64,000 nt of DNA. Source: Asterochloris sp. CNOR1. Lineage: Eukaryota; Chlorophyta; Trebouxiophyceae; Trebouxiales; Trebouxiaceae. A program made the translations under genes and the position numbers. The stretch covers positions 496,001 to 560,000 of the forward strand of contig OZ017762.1 in the NCBI GenBank assembly GCA_963969365.1. The letters run 5' to 3'. Below are positions 1-11,362 of the stretch, in pieces. Under the pieces are notes generated by a model. It did not search any database and had not been told where the DNA came from. It saw only the letters and a program-made list of their open reading frames with translations. How positions within the stretch are numbered: position 1 is the stretch's first letter; each line of letters starts with the position of its first letter.

Positions 1-3000
1 GCAATTACAGAGCTGCTGCGCTAGTGTGAGACACAATGCTCTCAGGACATCAGCACCCTTGCGGCATTTTGAACTGCCAGCAGTGCAGTGAGCATGACGC
101 CTGGAGGGGCTGCCATGGCCTTGCTGCAGCTGCGCCGGCGCCTGCAGGTGTGCTGGGGACCTGCCTGCACCAGATGAGACTGCACGACAGAGGGCAACCT
201 GCATGCGCTGCAGCCCCTCATCTGCTTTCCCCTGCTGCTCAAGGGCAGACAACAAGCACGAGTACACACTGCTGTTGTCACTATGGCCATCTCGGACCAT
301 CATGACTATTTGCACCTGCAGACTCTGGTGAGGAGGCAGGGCCACGCTCAGGCAAGGGTTTTGCAAGCAGGGGCAGCAGACAAGCCCTGTCCAGCTCAGT
401 ATGGGGCCAAGAAGCACGGCGCACCCAGCCAGCAGGACGCGGGTAGCACCCAAGTATGGGGGTCTCAGCAGGTGCTGCTGCTCTGTGTATTGCAGGGGTG
501 TGCTTCGTTAGCATGGTGTGGACTGCTAGCAGCGGCAGTGCTGAGCGCTGCTGCACAAGCAGCATGACACATGGTCCTGCATGATGATAAGCTGCTCTGC
601 AGTGCTCGCCACAGCTGTAACTGCTTCCCTGGCAGTAGCCAGTCAAGGGCTGCATGCCGCAGTGCAAGGAACTTCCCCCACACATCTGTAGGACTAAGAA
701 TCACAGGTCTTGCTTGTGGGCATGATCCTCTGCAACACTGGGCTCAGTTATGGACCTGCTGTGCACTGCCAGCAGCAGGTCCTGGCAGTGCAAGACTGCA
801 TGCAGAAATGCAAGGGACTGCTGGAAAGCATGGCGCAAGAAAGCATTTTTTGCTGAGGGGATGCTGCCTCAAGTGCTCAGTGCAGCTGCATCTGCAGCAG
901 ATGCGAAAGCAGCTGCCAGCATCTGGCCTGTATGCATGCTATAAGCTTATTATATTAGACTTAAGTACGCAGTGTGGTGCAGCAGGTCGTGTACAAAAGC
1001 GTCACGCCCTGTAGTGGTATGCAGGTGCAAAAGGGCAGCAGCAGTGCTCGCCTGCATGGAGCAGGCCGTGGTCCAGAGCGTCACCAAATGCAGCCCCAGA
1101 CAAAATGCAGGTCGTCCACACCATATTGGTAGGGGCAGAAGCAGCAGTAAGCAAGCACGAGCTGAGTATGGGCCTGCAGTCAGCGCAGATGGCACTGTGC
1201 CATTGTCTTTTCGTTGCAGTTCAGGACATTTCTATGCAGTGATGCACTATCTGAAGCTATGTGCATTGCTTATGCTACTGGTACAGCATCACAGCAGCCT
1301 GCTTGCCTGTGACATGACTGCTCGGACACTGAAATGCAGACAAGTCTTGATGGGTGCATTGTGAGCCAGAAGCTTGCCATGTCAGCCTCAGCACACTGTC
1401 TACCCTTATCAGCATGTCGCTGACATGTGGGGAACTGTAAAGATGAGGGTGCGGCTTGAAGAGATGAGCTGGGATGCCTGCTACTCATTCTGTGAACGAC
1501 AGACGCCCTGCAATGAAGGCCATCATGCCATGCAATGCAAATGTCTCCCAGACAATGTCTCACAACTACACTGCAGGTCGACCATGGCGTCTAGTCATGG
1601 TGGCCAGATGCTGAGCTCAATCACGATGCAAGCTGCCTGATCAACTGCAGTGCTACTCCTTCCTATTATTATTTCAGGCGTCGCACATGGCAGCTGTGAG
1701 CCCTTGTCTGAGCATGAATGCTTAGCTGCTCAAGCACCACAATAGCTGTCCATGCTGCCCAAACATGTTGGCCAGAAAAAAACACTCACTGCCCCTCTTG
1801 CAAAGAGGCGCCTATACGGAAGGGACAATATTGCCAGACTGGTGTGTGCAGCAACAAGCTGCATGTTTGACTCAGCCTTCACATATCACAAGCAGCTTGG
1901 GCCGGCCGGCACCATTTTGCCGTCAGCCTCTGCTGCAGCAGATGCTTAATGCCCTTCACCACTGCAGCCCGCCTGAGAAGCCCATGGCGCAGTCGATGGG
2001 CCAGACGCTCTGCAGCTGCGGCCCATTTTCACCCAGACTGCTGCTGGTGACTGAACAGGCGCAGTGCATTGGATGCTTGAAGCTGAAGCAGGTGCAGTTT
2101 GTTGAGGAGCAGGGCTAATTCTACATTGGCATTTAGTGTCAGCTGGGGTACGATACGCTGTTATGCGACTGCGACAACATCGAGCAGGAGTGCAGCGAAG
2201 AGGTGCTAAAAGAGGAAGAGGCAAGTCTACCGGAAAGGACCGTCCTTCGGATGTTGCCCAGTCAATCTTGACAACGTGCTTGTCCAGGCGGGCACATGTC
2301 AACACCCGTTTGATGATAAGCAGACCTGACCATGTCAAGACTGGCTATGTTGCTGCAGCGAAGCTGCTGTTGTGAGCTGATTAGTCGTTGACCTCTTTGC
2401 ATCTCGTTTGTGGTGTGCTATTGTAGCTCAGGGGCTACAAAGTTGCTATGGACTTGGGCCCTGAGGCCATGTGCAAGGGTGTCAGGACTTCTAAGGTGGG
2501 AAAGCGTGTGGACTGCCAGCAATGTGGACAAAAAGTACCTGATTTAAACTGAGATCCCGCGAGGTTATGGTGTGAAGGATCTAGTTAAGTCTCATGAAAG
2601 GTTCTGGCAGATGCAGTGGAAGGTCCTGGCAGGTCCGATAGGTTCTAGTAGGCAGCTGCGTGCTGCAGCTATGCTTGTTTCTCACTTCTCGAACCGATGT
2701 CGGGCTTCACTGAAGAGAGCAGTAGTACCATCTGTGAAAACGTCAGGAGCAGCTGTCAGTTGCAGTCCTTTAGGGCGTGGCCTGGAGCTAGCACTTGCCT
2801 GCTTATTTGGCACATCTCTGCTTGCACATCGGAGACTGCTGCTGATTGCGGCTTGACTCATCACATGCAACTGCAGAAATGCTGCGCTGACTTTTGCAAT
2901 ATCGTAAGCTGGAGGTAAAGCCAGCTGCCACGCTTACAACAGTGAAGTCCCTGCACGCTGGCACAAACATGCGATGCAGAGCGATCATGCATGGCCTCTT

Positions 3001-4338
3001 CCTCAGGGAAGTTCCCGTCAACATCGGACGCTGGACATCCCCTATTTTTCTTTGCCTTCGGTGAGAAATCCTCGTTGGTCGCCTAAGTAGACGGCTGTCA
3101 GTCCCTCTGAGCCTTTCAGAGCGACTAGAGCAGCAGAAATAAGAAGCGCCCTCATCCAATGCTGCGCATGATGAGCTATCTCGAAATTTGCAATCATTGT
3201 CGTGGAAGCCTTTTATAAGGGTGTAGCTGGTCCCCAGAAGATTTGTGCGAGGCGCAAGGTGCAAGTGGGCAGCTGCGTTCTGCAACAACGGTGGCATGAC
3301 AGCTGCACAGTATCAGGCCGACGGCTTGTGCAACGCTGTATCAAGCACTCCGCCGTTGTCATCTGATTCGGTACGCTCTTCGTCCAGGCAGGGCCGCTCA
3401 TTGTCTTACAGGCGACAGCCATGTGTTTTACAAGCACGAAAACCCTACTGCGTCAGACAGCAAACCTCATTCCTACTCATCCTGCTTTTCAACAAGGCCC
3501 TGGGCTTAAAGCTCCATTGTCAGCACAGCAATTGGCATGAGGTAAGCGTATGCAAGGGCTGCGGTTCGCAAGGGTGCGATCAGTTTCTGACGTCGCTTTG
3601 ACCTTACAGCCCCCCCCACACCAAGGTCGGCAGGGACTAAGCTGCAGCAGGCCATCTCTAGCTGCCTCCATGGCGCAGCTGAGTTTCAGGTGGGCCTAGG
3701 GTACTTTCACTAAGGATTCATCTGTGAGGGTCCCTGTTGTTTGCCATCTCAAGTGCAAAACAGAACAAAGTTCAGCGTGCCCTGTGCATCACTTCTTCAT
3801 TATGTCCAGTCACCATGTCAGGCAGTTGACCAAGGCCTTGCGGGCATCTCCTTCCTGGGCATACTGTGCACGGCATCTAGACCCTTGTTGGATTGGGGCC
3901 CTGCAAGCCACCGGCATATGGCTGCAATTGAAATCGCGAGCATCAGGGAACCACACTCACAACATCTCATTGAGGGTACCTTAGGCCCACCTGAAAGTCT
4001 GCTGCATAAGAATGGCACACAGCTGCTCTGGCCTAGTCTTCATGATAATTCCTTTGCAGAAACAAGAACCGCCCTTGCAACGAGTGCAGACACGGCATCC
4101 CAGACTGCAATAGGTATGATAACTTATTGCTGGACGCATGCCTCAACCTTCTCTGCCAGTCAGAATTGGCCTCACTTGCCAGGACTTCTTCTGTTGCCCA
4201 CATTACTGGCTATTGCTTGCTTGCATTCTGCTTGCTTGCTTGCTCAAGACTCAAGGCCATCGCCATTCATTCATCAAGAGGAGCGTTCATTCAATCCTTG
4301 CAGTTGAGTTCAGCATATTTCTTCAGACTGCCAAGATG
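1..4338. other. Left-end region without a recognisable gene
   Basis: I find no exon chain, protein motif or RNA gene that I can support here on either strand. Several open frames of 90-190 codons exist, the longest on the plus strand at about 3,741-4,307. None carries a recognisable domain, and such frames are common by chance at this base composition. The part next to 4,338 should include the 3' UTR of the minus-strand phosphodiesterase. TGTAA motifs read on the minus strand occur near 3,604, 3,427 and 3,405. The rest may be UTR or intron of a neighbour that lies mainly outside the window. Confidence 0.5.
3604..3608 (-). terminator. Candidate TGTAA poly(A) signal for the phosphodiesterase gene
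   Basis: TTACA on the plus strand reads TGTAA on the minus strand, the usual poly(A) signal of chlorophyte nuclear genes. It is the first such motif I found downstream of the phosphodiesterase stop codon, giving a 3' UTR of roughly 730 nt. Two more copies follow within 200 bp, so the choice among them is uncertain. Confidence 0.3.
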
Positions 4339-7300
4339 TTAAGGCTGGCGTTGAGTGGGGACCTGCTGCGCAGCAGCGTGAGCAGAGAGCAATTGCCACT
4401 GGTGGTGATTTTGCATGACTCCAGTAAGAAGAGGCTGACAGTCCTCAAAGACATCAATGAAGCTCTTGAACAACGGAATGGCCACGATGTTGTAGAAGCC
4501 GACCTGCAGCCAGCATCACCAGATTCAGCGGGAGCAGCAGTGACACAGCCCAGGAAGTCCTCTGGGTGCTGTACCTGTGACCGAGTGATACCGCCCTTGT
4601 CATTCCGCTGCCTGTCCATGAGCGGGGATACTGGCATTGAGTTGGCCTTCTCTCTGTCCCCCTGCAGGAGGCTCATGGTGGGTGACAAAAGGGTGTAGAC
4701 TTACAAGGCAGCTGCTGGCCTGCCTCCCCCACCTGCTGAAAGAACTCCTCCTCCAGTGCCAACGCCCAGCGTTTATGAAGCTTGGGCTCTGTGGCAAGGT
4801 GCCCTATATCTGCAGTCTTCAACGCCACCTGCAGGAATTTGCATGCACAGTCAGAGGCTTCTAGGGCACTCTTGCATCTGCACTGCCCAGCAGGACCCGT
4901 GGGGACCAGGTCAAGCCAACTGCACCTGCAACGCCAAGCTCTTGTCCTCCATTGAGAGGTTGTCCCACAATATGCTGTTTGGGTTTGATGGACTGTTGTT
5001 GCCTGTTGCGCTTATCCGGCGCCCCTGGTCGCTCCCTGTTGAGCGTTGGAAGACATTCTGGAAATGAGACAAGATGCTGAAGTGGCGCTTCATGTCGGTG
5101 GCTAGCACCTGATCGATTACTGCTGCCCTAAAGAGGGCCTGGTCCTCCAAGGAGACAGCTTTCTGCACAGGAACCCACACTTTGAAACAGAGCACAGGCT
5201 GAGGGGCCAAGCAATGAGTATACCTGCAGCATACTTGCCTCCAAGAAATTGTACTCTCGCCGCAGCATGAGGCGAAAAGCTGCAGCTAAATGGTGATTCT
5301 CCTGTGGGCTCTGATCATTGTATGTGATTGCAAGTGGATCCCGGGTTTTGATGAGAAAGTCATTATTTGTGCCCCTGCAAGAGTGAGGTGAAATGTTGCA
5401 TCATCTGCTTACAGCAGGTGTCTTGGCAAAGGCTGTTAAGCCAACGCCCACCTGTGTTCAAAGTCATGTATTGCTGCAGCAATGTAGCAGGAAAGAAGTT
5501 GAATGGGAGATGCACGCAGACGCTCCTGCAGGCCCCCAACCTGCAGGATCATATGTGTGCAGTGCAGCACAGCTGCTGCATGAGTCCTGCGGCAGGCAGC
5601 AGCAGTGGGAGTCAGCTGAAGGATTGGAGGTGCTGGAGTCAGCTCAAGGATTGGAGGTGCTGGGCTTGCTGACGCGCCGTGGGGAATGTAAGCCTTTGCA
5701 GCTTGCTCACCTGTTGTGGTAGGGATTGTTCAGATAACCTGTCTCAACTCTGCGTAGGAAGCTGCCAAGCTTGCGCTCGTTCAAGGAGAGCGCTGCAATC
5801 AGGCCAGACTGCTTGAGCAGGAAGAACCCCAGCAGGGACAGGGGTTGGTTGTCAGTGATGTCCGCCAGAGCAAAGATGTCAGCCTGCCAGCTGCCTGAAG
5901 CCATCTGCATGGGGAGGAGGCTTAATTCAATTCCAGGTGCAGACCAGCCACTGGCATGGCCACATGCAGGGCATTGCAAAGGATGCTCCCCACCTGAAGG
6001 GCTGCCTCCACCTCCGTTGTCATGCTGCCAGGGATGCTTTCATCCTCACTAATGTCGTCCACGTTCGTCCTGCCACTCAGGCGGCGCTGGTCCTGCTGCC
6101 CCATGGAGTCTGCGCTGTAGCGCCCGACCCCCAGCTCCCCGCTGAAGGCTGTATCCAGGTAACGTGAGCCAGCCGTCTGCAGGCAGGGTGTGAAGATCTC
6201 CAGAACAGCTGGGCAGCCTCATGCTGGCCGGTGCACCGCCTGGCCGCTGATGACGGTCTGCTTGCCTTGCCTGCTAGTGCTGTGTGGCGGCTGTATCCAG
6301 TTCTAGACGGGTCCATGCAAGAGCAGGGCTGCAGGTCCGCTCTGCAAGGCACTGCCCTGCCTGAACCAGGTCAGCTCCCAGGCTGACCTGCAGGATGATG
6401 TCCCGCGTCATGGGCAGGGAGGTGAGACCCCCCGGCGGCCCCCCTGAGCATGCAAACGGGCTGCTGCGCGACTTGGGGTTGGTGTAGATGGGGCGTGGCA
6501 TCTCCGGTCCACTGGGCCCCACCGACCCGCCCCGCCCCTGGCTCTGCACCAGTTGCTGCTGCAGATGATCCAGGCTCAGGCTGCCCGCAGAGGAGGGAGG
6601 GGAGCCAGGCGCTGACCCACAGGGCAGCATCTCATCAGCTGAGGCCAGCGCCCCTGGGATGGGGGCAGTCTGGCTGCTGGTGGGCGTGGCCGGGCCCTCG
6701 GCTGCATCCTCAGCAGCTGCAGCAGCTGACAGCTGCAGGTGCTGCGGCAAGGTTGTGTGCCCAGGGCTGCCCCTCTGGGCGGTGGTGGACGTTGGCCCAG
6801 ACTGCAGGGGCCAGTCCTTGTCAGCCCACGCGGACAGCACTTGACTACCAGAAAGCACTGCAAGTGCCCAAGTTTCTGGCTGAGACTGCTTGTTCTGCTG
6901 AGATGCAGCACTGCTGCTGCAGGCAGTCAACTTGCAAGCTGTGTCATGTTGATCTCCTGTCCCATGTACAGGAGCTGCAGGATTGCAAATTCTGGGCGCA
7001 CCCTCAGCATCTCCAGCAGCGCAAAGCTGACTTCGGGCTCCAGCGACTCATCCCCCATCAGCTGACGCTCCAGCTGCACCGGCGCCCTCAAGTCCCCTGC
7101 CTGCTAGTACAATCAAAGCAGGCAAGATTCTCTCAGGGGCTGAGGGCAGATGGCTGGGACAAGGGCAGCTCTGAAAAGCTTTTTTTGAAGCGTCACAAGC
7201 CAGAGCAAGTCATCAAAGAGGCGCGAGGCAGGCGATGCCTTGCAAGCACCATCCTGGAAAACAGCCGTATGCCCCAGTCTAGAAAGATAGAAACCCGCCT

Positions 7301-10300
7301 GGGTGATCATGTTGTAGAGCTCGAGGGTGTCGTGGATGCTGGGCATCTGGCCCATGATGATGTCGTTCAGAAGGTCCAGCGTCTTGTCAATGGGGGTGTC
7401 CGTGTCGATGCGTGCAGGGGGCTGAAAGTGGTCATGAATGATGGCCTCCAGGTGCTCCGCCAGGATGTTCTTCTCCACAATCAGCTCCAGCTGTGCAGGG
7501 CACAAGTGGGAGGGGTCAGCAGCAGATGGCTGCAGTAAGTCTGCAGGTCTGGCAGGAGGTGAGCCCACTGTTCCATCCTGCAGAGAGGACCCGCATCAGA
7601 TCAGATGGCAAGCAGACGGGGTAGTCATCTGCACGGGCTGCGGTTTTGGGGGATGCTCGGCTGCTGGTCCTTCACCGCGGCGATGGCAACCTGTTTCTCA
7701 TACTGCATGATCCTGTACGTCTGGCGCATCAGTCTGCAGCACCAGGCAGTGGCAGACTCTAGGGCTGATGCTGGCTCTGGTCTCATCTGAGAGCAGATCT
7801 GCCATCCCTAGTCTGTACATCTGCTGCAGCCCCCTGTGCTCAGCTGCAAATTTTCGGCAGTGGCGCTGCAGATTGCAGTGGGTTTGCATCAACATGCTAA
7901 AACGCTGATGGAAATGCGCTGCACTGCTGCTGGCCGATGTGAGGCCTCATCAGCGTGATGGCATGCAAGCTGTACCTTTTGCTCTTCAATCTCCTGCTTC
8001 TCACTCTCCAGCTGCAGGTTCTGCCTCTCCAGCACCTGCAGGCGCGACATCAGCGCAGCTTGCTGGGGGGCGGACCCCTGCCCTGCTGCACGCTGACCTG
8101 GCAGTCTCAGGCTACACCACTGTAGCTGCTGTGCAGGTGCCGAGCAGAGCAAACCGCCCTGGCTCGTCAGACTGCATTTTGCTGCGCAAAGGGTGCGTCC
8201 TGGGGACAGTACAGCCTCTACAAGGCATGCTGACACTCTGGCAGCGGCACAGCTCCTGCAGTGCATGCCACCCTGTGGTGGGCTGCCTGACCTGGTTCTT
8301 CTGCTGCAGCTGCTCCTTGGTGTCCTGCAGCTGCAGCATGAGCTCCTTCTCGCTGGTCACGTTGTAGATGCTGACCAGCACCATCGGCTCCCCACTCACT
8401 GGGTCCTACAGGGGGCAGCCATGCAGCAGTAGCCTACAAAGTCACAGGGGCATGGCTGACAACCTCTGCCCGCCCAGAGAGAGCAGCCATGCTGACTGTG
8501 CCAGTAGCAGCCTGTTGAGGCTACATTTGGCCAAGCTTGCAGGCTGGTCACGGAGGCCCCCAGCTCCTCACCGGCATGGGCCACATCTCAAACAGCGAGA
8601 AGCGCTGCTGGTTGGGCGTCTTCAGGCTCATGCTCTTCTGTGTGAACATGTGGCAGTCCACTTTCTGATTGAAGATGGCATCCATGGCCTCATCGTACAG
8701 GTCCTGCACCTCCTTGATGCCGCCTGCGTGCACCAGCTTGGGCTCGGGCAGCACAGGTAGCCTTCAGCTCCCACTGCTGGGCCTCAGCAGCCCAGTTAAA
8801 AACCTAACAGCCCACAGGAACGCCACACACAGCTGGCACCAGTGCAGCCCTCAGAGGGGGGTGTGCATGTCTCAGCAGCCCAGGGAGGAAGTTCAAGCAG
8901 GTTCCAGCTGCCTGCATGCGGGGCACAGCGCCCCAGCAGCCCTGCTGCCACTGTCTGCAGCAGCCCACATATTGGCACACTTGCTGAGTAAGAGGGCCCA
9001 CCTTCATAGATGCCTTGCATGAAGAGATCCCAAAGTGTTATCCTGTCGTCCTTGTCTGCAGCAGGGGAGGGCAGAGTGAGCCATCTCTGGGGGTTTGGCT
9101 GCCCGGCTGCATGGTGCTGAAATGACTGGAGCGCTCACTCAGGGCACTGCACTTGGTCAGGGCCTTCTGGTTGGCGATCACCAGCTTGCCCCTGGAGGTG
9201 AACAGGAAGGTGGGGATAGGCGCGAGGTGCTGCATGGCTGCAATGCGCGCATTGTCGCTGCCAATGCTCTCCTCCAGCTGCACCATGAGGCAGTCCAGCA
9301 CCTGCCCATCCGCCCGCACCCTGATGGTCTGCAGGGTCACCATGCAGGGGCCTGTGAGTCGGTGCATGCAGGCCTGCAGGGTTGCAGGCATGCAGGGCTG
9401 AGGGCGCAGGGCAAGGCTGGCAGACAGAGGCCTGTCAGCCTGCAGCATTGCATGCAGGCGCCCTGCAGGGGGCTGCAGGCGCGTCTGGCTCAGGACATGG
9501 GTGCCTGGCAGACCGTGCAGGTGCGGTCCCAGGGGCTGCAGACGCAGACACACCCAGCTGCTCAGGGCTGCTTGCATATGGAGTTACCCTGCTGGGGCTG
9601 CAGCCCCTCCTGGGGCATGGGCATAGACCACAACTGTCTTGAAGAGGTGAACAAGGGCCAGAGGCAATCCTGACAGAGGCTGTGGGGGCCAGCCCATGAG
9701 GTAGCCGCTGACCAAGTCGCTCAAGCAACCGCTGTGCTCGCCTTGTACATCAAGCACACAAAGCTCTCGTGCGACGCCACGCCCTTGTTGGTCAGCGAGA
9801 ACAGGCGCTGGCCATCCACCCAGCCCCGTTTGAAGCTGGCGCTGCTCTGCATTGCGTCCCGGGCAAGCTTGCGGCGGTTCACCCGCTCAGCCTCAGGCAT
9901 CAGGTTCAGGCGGGCCTGGGTCTCCGCCTCGCTGCACGGCTCCCCAAAGCGCAGCTTCTGAGCCTTGTTGGCATACACCACCTCCAGAACGTCCCTGCAG
10001 CAGACAGCTGGCCGCGCTGACGCCAGGAGTCGCAGGTGCACATGGGCTGTGCTGGCCTCAGCATGGCAGCAGGCCATCACCTGCCCGCCAGACTGGGCTG
10101 TGGTCAGCCTGCCCCTCTGGGGGCGCAGCAATTCAATCAACGGCCGGCCCTGGTTGGCACCAGCTGGAGCTCACTTCTGGCGCCCTTCATCGTAGCCAGT
10201 CAGCAGGACCAGTATGGGAACGTGCACATAGTCCAGCAGCTGCAGGGACTGCAGCGTCCACTCCTCAACAGCCTCATCTTCCCGGGGCCCAGCAGTCGGG

Positions 10301-10365
10301 ACTGCTGTCAGTGTGTCGTCGCAATAAAAGTATGGCCCTGCAGTCAGTGGGCAGTCAGTGGGCAT
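4339..10365 (-). CDS. PAS-domain class I 3',5'-cyclic-nucleotide phosphodiesterase
   Basis: This gene hydrolyses cAMP and/or cGMP; substrate preference cannot be read here. The catalytic half spans about 4,339-5,905. It has YHNRTHAAAV across a splice junction, the metal-binding [37 protein letters not shown] with the second metal Asp, EEEFFQQGDREK and PVSPLMDR, and it ends in a TAA at 4,339-4,341. This is the PDEase_I order from start to end. Upstream exons at about 9,750-10,337 and 8,300-9,340 look like PAS domains (for example [19 protein letters not shown], and [18 protein letters not shown]). A coiled-coil linker (about 7,980-8,060), a conserved acidic helical segment (7,300-7,495) and a Ser/Pro/Gly-rich linker exon (6,370-6,840) follow. 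The last three exons, 4,733-4,828, 4,575-4,661 and 4,339-4,503, join in phase 0. The start is the ATG at 10,363-10,365, in frame with the first PAS exon; an earlier exon is possible. One intron (5,163-5,238) has a GC donor. The usual HAADV reads HAAAV. Confidence 0.88.
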
Positions 10366-11362
10366 GACAAAAGCAGCGGATGGCCAATAATCAGCAGGCA
10401 GCCAACACTTGGCCGGTGCAAGGCAACCAATGATTTTACCACCTACCACTCATTGCATTAGCTGGCCACGGCGGGACAGCCCTTGGCAATCGCTGCTGCT
10501 GCCGAAGAAGCTGTGATTCAGCTGGATATCACGATGATGAGGGCACCAGCCCATTAAGACGTATGGCGCACAGCCCCAATGTGTTACCCATAACCAGAGC
10601 GACACAGCGAAGGGCCCCAGATTGCGGGCAGAATATTATTAACTTAGTCAGCATCGGAAGTTCACTCATCAAAGCTACAACCAGCGAGCTGCCGTTGCTA
10701 TCATTGCCGACGATTTGCAAGTCCCTACAATCATTGTGGACCAGCCTGAGCGCCACATGTGCCAATCTCAAGCTCTCAAGAGCTGCTGAGATGAGTCGTG
10801 GACAGCCGGCACTGCTTCTGGCGCTGACTGAGGCAGTGGAGCCTGTCTAGCAAAGGTCGTCGGCATGCTGATGGCAGCTCCAGTCAATGTTGTTTTCTGG
10901 CAGTTCCTGGGCTGGACTGCCGCAGTCACAACAGCAGCCCAGGTGGGCAGTTGCAGCTGCAAGAATGCCACAGAGTAACTCAGGCTCTGGCACAGTGCCG
11001 CAGATTGTGCTAAAAGTGTTCTGGCGTCTTCTGCACAGTTTGGTTATTCTCCATGGGTTTTCGTTTGGCGTACTCATTCATGGCATCAACTTGCAGCACT
11101 GGCCAGCTGTGCTGGCTTCACCTCTTGGGCTCTCCATGGAGGTAGCATCACCAAGACATTGCTTTGAATTTGCAAATTGTGGTGCCAGTCAATAGCCAAT
11201 GCCCATAATTACTTGGGTTGCAGCCAATGCTTCGTTGCGGCCTTCAGGGCTACTGCCAGCCCAGCCCTGTTTGCGACCTGTTGCATTCCCAAAGCAGGCA
11301 GCTGCCCCCAATGCATCTCTTGGCAACCATAGTACATGCGCAGTATGCTGACTACAGTGCAT
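10366..11362. other. Intergenic: dynein 3' UTR and phosphodiesterase upstream region
   Basis: About 1 kb lies between the dynein stop codon and the proposed phosphodiesterase start, both on the minus strand. I see no conserved coding segment and no TGTAA motif for the dynein transcript here, so its 3' end is unresolved. A 12-bp direct repeat (gcagtcagtggg) abuts the phosphodiesterase start codon. Confidence 0.5.

Noticed and set aside
2415-2445. Hairpin-like gtagctcaggggctac resembling a tRNA or stem-loop element
   Set aside because: No cloverleaf, anticodon arm or T-loop follows; a short inverted repeat is expected by chance.
2803-3297. 164-codon minus-strand open frame
   Set aside because: No domain-like segment, atypical composition for its neighbours and no splice context; long chance frames are frequent here.
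3741-4307. 188-codon plus-strand open frame
   Set aside because: Starts with an ATG but shows no family motif, overlaps the expected phosphodiesterase 3' UTR and is not part of a visible exon chain.
6450-7538. 362-codon plus-strand open frame
   Set aside because: It is antisense to phosphodiesterase exons with recognised protein sequence, so it is a shadow of coding text.
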